DNA of 64,000 bases. It comes from Ottelia alismoides. Lineage: Eukaryota > Streptophyta > Magnoliopsida > Alismatales > Hydrocharitaceae. The stretch lies in the NCBI GenBank assembly GCA_037367405.1, contig JAZKJV010000600.1:1488001-1552000 (forward strand). The letters run 5' to 3'. Position 1 is the first letter of the stretch, and every line of letters starts with the position of its first letter. The notes beneath the pieces are model-generated. The model was given only the letters and a program-made list of their open reading frames with translations. It was not told where the DNA came from and made no database searches. Made by a program: the position numbers and the translations under genes. Shown piece after piece: positions 59,719-64,000 of this stretch.

Positions 59719-60659
59719 GCAGTCCTAATTTTATTTATTATCACTTTTTTATATTTTTAGTGAGAAATGCACGTGCCTAGCGAGGAGTCAATTTTACTTA
59801 GCACTTAGGTTGGCAAAATCAGAGGTAGAGAGGCGGAAAAGCAATGCAAGTGGCAAAAACGATGATGAATGCTAAAGCATAAATGCACACCTTGCCTCCA
59901 GCACTCTACTTGCAGAGATGCTCAGTAGAATTGAAACCTATCTATATGCAAATGCAAAACTGATGAAGTCGCCCTAAGTTTAAAAAATTTCTATTAGCAT
60001 GAAGAACTGATGCTAATGACTTAGAATGGAAACGAAATGTCTGGTCATGGAGTCTCCTCGGTGCCCACCACAATGGGTCTTGCAAGTGTTGTATGAAGAA
60101 CTCTCGTGGCTCGATGGTTCTGAGACTAAGTGAGAAGCCGTTTGATATTTGACTAATTCCAAACGTCACTATAGGTGCAGGTGAATATATTAGGTGTCTG
60201 GCCTTAATCTATCACAAGCAATCCTAAAACTAAGGTCTCAATCACACAAAATAAAGAAAACAAAAGAAAAAATGCGAGAAAGAGCCACAAAACTCGGTGA
60301 GACCCCAAGTGAACAAGCACTTGGAAACTGGGCCCGAGAGTCCAGAGTCTCGAGTACCTGTATTATTACAATAATAGTAGTCTCTCTCTCACACAAAGTA
60401 CACAATAAACACAACAAAGTAATTAGAGATCGATCTTAAAAAATTCTCCAAGTCTTCCTTGAGCTAGGATGGCAGGCAGAAGCCGATTTCACGTGGGTGC
60501 GCAGGTGCCTAGTGTAGAACACCTTCCTCGATCCACGGTTCCTCGCACAAAGTCAACAAAGAGATGGGTTAGACAACTCAACAAGATATATCAAACAAAA
60601 GATGCAAAAATAGAGACAAATAATCACAATCAAGCAAAAAGTCGATCTATGCATTGTTG
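59719..60659 (-). other. Leader of element D
   Basis: Untranslated region between the primer site and the CACTA insertion. 60180-60660 matches 150-640 of element A (GTATTATTACAAT, CTCTCTCTCACA, and CTTGG or CCCGG repeats). The 134-codon plus frame at 60469-60873 crosses the LTR border and is spurious. Confidence 0.6.
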
Positions 60660-60677
60660 CTCCCGGCAACGGTGCCA
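60660..60677 (-). other. Primer-binding site complementary to tRNA-Asp (element D)
   Basis: The minus strand reads TGGCACCGTTGCCGGGAG, diverged by two bases from the tRNA-Asp complement. It lies two bases from the LTR start at 60680. Confidence 0.85.
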
Positions 60678-60679
60678 TT

Positions 60680-63600
60680 TGTTGAAAGAGATTTTTCACA
60701 GGTCTAAAGTATGTCTCATACAAGGCAGAGACGCAGTCGCTGTGGCGACCCGCATGAAACCCGAATTCAAACAACAATTAACCCACAACAAAGAATCAAA
60801 CAATGAAAGGAAATACGTGGAGTTAAAATTTATTATAACTCTACAAAAGATGTGTATAGTACAAGTAATGTAGAGTGTCGAACACAAGAAGCAAGCACGT
60901 AGATCGGGGCAAATGATGCTAAAAAATGATTGTGATCAAGTTGTCTATATGTGTGCTATTTTTGTGGATTTTTAATTTTATATTTTTTAATTTTATTTTT
61001 AATTTTATATTTTATATTTTGATAATTAATTTTTTGGTTTTGTATTTTCTTTTTATATTTTATATTTTTAAAATTTCTTTTTCTTTTAATAAGGATATAA
61101 AACTATAGAGAGTATATATACAAGATAAGAAAGAGAGAGATAAAAGTAAGGAAAAAATACTTAAAATTCAGGAAATAAAACTTTTTGTGCTTTTTATATT
61201 TTATAAAAAATTTTGTTATTTTTCTGTATTTTTTTAATTTTTTGGTATTTTTAAGGTCAAAAAACTCAAAACAAGGAATAAAATATAAAATAGAAATTAA
61301 AATGGAGACAAAAATTATAAAACAGAGACAAAAAATTCTCCAAATTAATTTTTATGTAAAGATAATAATATAAAGAAAATTCAGGAACAAAAATTATTTT
61401 TTATGATTTTTTATGGATTTTTAATATTTTATAACGGTTTTAACGGTTTTGCAATTTTATGAGTTTTCTTTTATATTTTCTAGTGATTTCTTGTTTGGTA
61501 ATGGAAAATAGGTAAATAGATATAAAATGTATTTTTTGGAATTTTTCAAAAAGGATTTATAATTTTTATATTTTCTAATGCAAATAGGGATGAAAATGCA
61601 CGTTTTTGACTTTTTATAAATATGACAATGCTAAAAAATTGTAAAATAAAAATAGAGCATTGAAGCGCAATGCAATAGGAGCTTAATGATATTTTTTGGG
61701 GATTTTTTCTAATGTTATATATGCATGAAGTAAATATAGACAACAAAGAGAAACTACAACTCGAGTAAGGGTATTTTTGTAAATATATGAAAGTGTAAGG
61801 GCCTGAGTGTAAATTTCAGAGAACCTTATAACTAGATAAAAATATTTATGGACTAATCAGAAATACACAAACTCCCAGCGCCTTCCTTGTAAATTCGCCA
61901 ATGCTCACGTGACCTACACGTGAGTCTAGCAAGGACCAAATTGCAATTATCAAAAGTATGGGGGCTTGATTGTAAAATATCCAAAATAATATAACAATAT
62001 ACAAATGTTTCAGTACTAAAAACAAAAGTCAAAAGCATCAGGGGTTCCCCCATGAAATGCCCACACCTCACGTGCGCTAGTCAAAACCGAGGGGTTTTTG
62101 GAAAATTTACAAAATAAAAATCATTGCAGATGAAAGTTTAAGGGTGAACTAGTACAAAAATTGGCGGGGGGTTAATTGCAAAATACCCAAGGCCGGCGAA
62201 TCGAACGACCAATGATGAGTCACTTGCCACGTGTCGGTGTTGAGCACGCTGATACCACTTCGCACGGACGTACACGATTAAACAACTGATGAAGATCAAA
62301 TGGTAAATGCGCATCCGGATCTAATGGTTCCTGTGCATCGTGGGACTCCTTCAAGATCCAACAGCGGCCAGGGCAGATTGATGAACGAGGAATAAGACTG
62401 GTCGGAACGAGCTTCCATCGCCCTGATCTCCCTCCTCCATCGTGCAATGTAGCTTCAAGGAGGGCCAATCGCCTCCTGCATGTCGTCTATCGCCTGGAAG
62501 CCTCAAAACAGTCGGAGAGGAGTTGTAGCATGACCACAATGGCGGCGGAGCTGAGGACCTCGAGGACTCTCCGGCAGGGGGTAAAATGGCTCCATGGAAT
62601 CCTTGTGGTCCAAGTACCTGCAAAAGAAGTTACGAGGGTCACAGAAAAACTTTCGCGACCTCCAGGGGACCAAAAAAAGGGGGCAGATGGTGGTCAGGTG
62701 CGAAATGGAATGTTCGCCGGAGCGAGCTTTGATGAACTACGAAGGTTGGCTCTACATGCGCAAAATTTGGAAATAAAAAGCAAGAAGTAGACCTAGGGTT
62801 AATCTAATCTAGGGAGTGCAATTAAAAACATAAAAAACACCTCATTTGGCCAGAGCCAACAAGCAGGACCTCGACGACGAAGGTTCGCCAGAGGTGCTGG
62901 ACGCACACCTACGGCTCGTCTAGTGCCTCCCCAGTCAGTTGGAGGTGGTACTGTCACCACCACTGGTTCAGAGCATGAGAGAGAACGGTCTAAACAGGTC
63001 AAAGGGTGTTCAAAGGTTGACGGGAAGATCGGAAGGCTTTTGAACAAATTGGGTGACATGGCTCAAAGAACGAGGAAGATCGGGCAGATCGATGATCCAT
63101 TCCCCGAAAAAACACAAGGGTGTAATAAATGGGATAAAAATGAATTCTGACAAGGCTAAATCGATAATAAGAAAAGTTCTGCACAACGCCTACCCAGTTC
63201 CCTTATTTACTTGCCCTGAATGCCCAAGAAATAGGGCATTATTAGAAGGATTGTAGTTGGCACACACACCATGGTCAATCCAATGGGTCTTCGTACTGCT
63301 AGGATAGCGTTGGGAGGAAGAAAGCACATCTTCCACCCCCGAACTATTAACATTAACGTCAGCTCCAGTCTTCTCTGATCCGTTCACACATCGTCTATTC
63401 AGGTGGCCTAGATTCTCTGAGAAAGTGGATGGCAATAGGGGATCAGATAGTTGATCGGAGGTCAACTGTTCGAGCCACCTGGTTGGCCCACATCGACCAA
63501 ACAGGAAAAATCTCCTGAAAAAGATTGTAAAATCATTTAAAAATAATAATGTAATCTAGTAATTTTAGATTATTAAATGAAAACTATTTCTTATTTTTTG

Positions 63601-64000
63601 AAGTATTTTATTATGATTTTTATTTATTTTTTAGAGGTTTAAAATCACAAGTTACCTTTTAGGGGATATAAATAGGTATAATCATCTATATATTTTAAAG
63701 TTTTTATTTATATTTTATATTTTTTAATTTTATTAAATTTATTTATTATTTTATATATTTATAAATTATTTTTATAGACTTTAATATATTTTCATTTTAT
63801 TTTTCTAATTTGATATATACAATTAAATAAATAGATGCATAGTCTATATAGGTATATTTATAAGTATTATACCTATGTATTGTATACAAGTATTTTATTT
63901 TTTATATTTTATTTAGTGTTTTATTCATGTTTTAATATGTAGATATATTATAAATAATATTTATAAATTATAAAATAATATAAAATTATAAAATAATGAA
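60680..64000 (-). repeat. 5' LTR of element D (truncated by window end)
   Basis: It starts TGTTGAAAGAG and follows LTR 45227-49029 position by position to the window edge; about 0.5 kb should remain outside. The GC-rich core is at 62180-63490. Around 63130-63420 a stretch (CATTGTTGCCTG-like words absent; AGGCATTCAGGGC reversed) has no counterpart in the sister LTR, so a small insertion of about 300 bp may be present. The G-box palindrome has decayed (GGTTGGCCCACATCGACC). Confidence 0.8.

Larger units (their letters stand above)
45227..64000 (-). mobile_element. Athila-like Ty3 retrotransposon D (right end outside window)
   Basis: On the minus strand the order is 5' LTR (64000 down to 60680), tRNA-Asp primer site, leader, CACTA insertion, gag tail plus protease, polypurine-like array, noncoding tail, polypurine tract, 3' LTR (49029-45227). 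The two LTRs are alike at roughly 85-88 percent by eye, so pairing is plausible but not certain. No reverse transcriptase, RNase H or integrase is visible, so the element is a deletion derivative or a non-autonomous family. Its left target copy would be CCACT (45222-45226). Confidence 0.7.

Noticed and set aside
60469..60873. 134-codon frame at 60469-60873
   Set aside because: It crosses leader, primer site and LTR border on the strand opposite to the element.

Overview
This window is repeat-dense nuclear DNA from a flowering plant. The evidence is nested LTR retrotransposons with plant-type primer-binding sites (tRNA-Asp and initiator tRNA-Met), an En/Spm (CACTA) transposon with a split tnp2-like transposase gene, an RTE-type LINE remnant and small MITEs. 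I see no intact host gene, rRNA gene, tRNA gene or CRISPR array. The species cannot be fixed from the sequence. All coding sequence that I recognise belongs to mobile elements, and all of it is broken.

Layout. 1-4510: leader, primer-binding site and 5' LTR of an Athila-like Ty3 element on the minus strand (element A), inserted into a gag fragment of another element (4511-5800). 5801-8430: 5'-truncated 2.6-kb LTR. 8431-9442: hAT-like remnant split by a 407-bp CACTA MITE. 9443-13860: unrecognised DNA and LTR-like fragments. 13860-20410: inverted and direct pieces of Athila-like 3' noncoding DNA around another minus-strand LTR (element C). 20411-37389: 3' LTR of a plus-strand Athila-like element (B). 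This LTR is interrupted by a complete but degenerate Copia element (22544-35761, CCAGG/CCAGA duplication). The Copia 5' LTR holds in turn a 2785-bp solo LTR (23723-26507, perfect TGCCC duplication). 37390-45226: Copia LTR and gag relics, a MITE, a LINE 3' end, Athila-like fragments and a GC-rich unassigned stretch. 45227-64000: a minus-strand Athila-like element (D) with 3' LTR, polypurine tract, a gag-tail/protease pseudogene and no visible reverse transcriptase. A 6214-bp CACTA element (53502-59715, TTA duplication) lies inside D, upstream of the protease. The 5' LTR of D runs off the right edge.

How the parts relate. The repeats form a nested stack: Copia LTR relic, then Athila-like element B, then Copia element, then solo LTR. 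The four long LTRs (A, B, C, D) share one architecture: AT-rich flanks, a GC-rich core of about 1 kb, a G-box palindrome beside the core in most copies, and a short hairpin at the U3 end. The CACTA element carries both classical genes in broken form, tnp2-like then tnpA-like on the minus strand. It also has palindromic subterminal repeats and a 290-bp foldback upstream of the transposase start. These, with an array of polypurine-tract-like hairpins near the 3' LTR of D, are the least ordinary features of the window.
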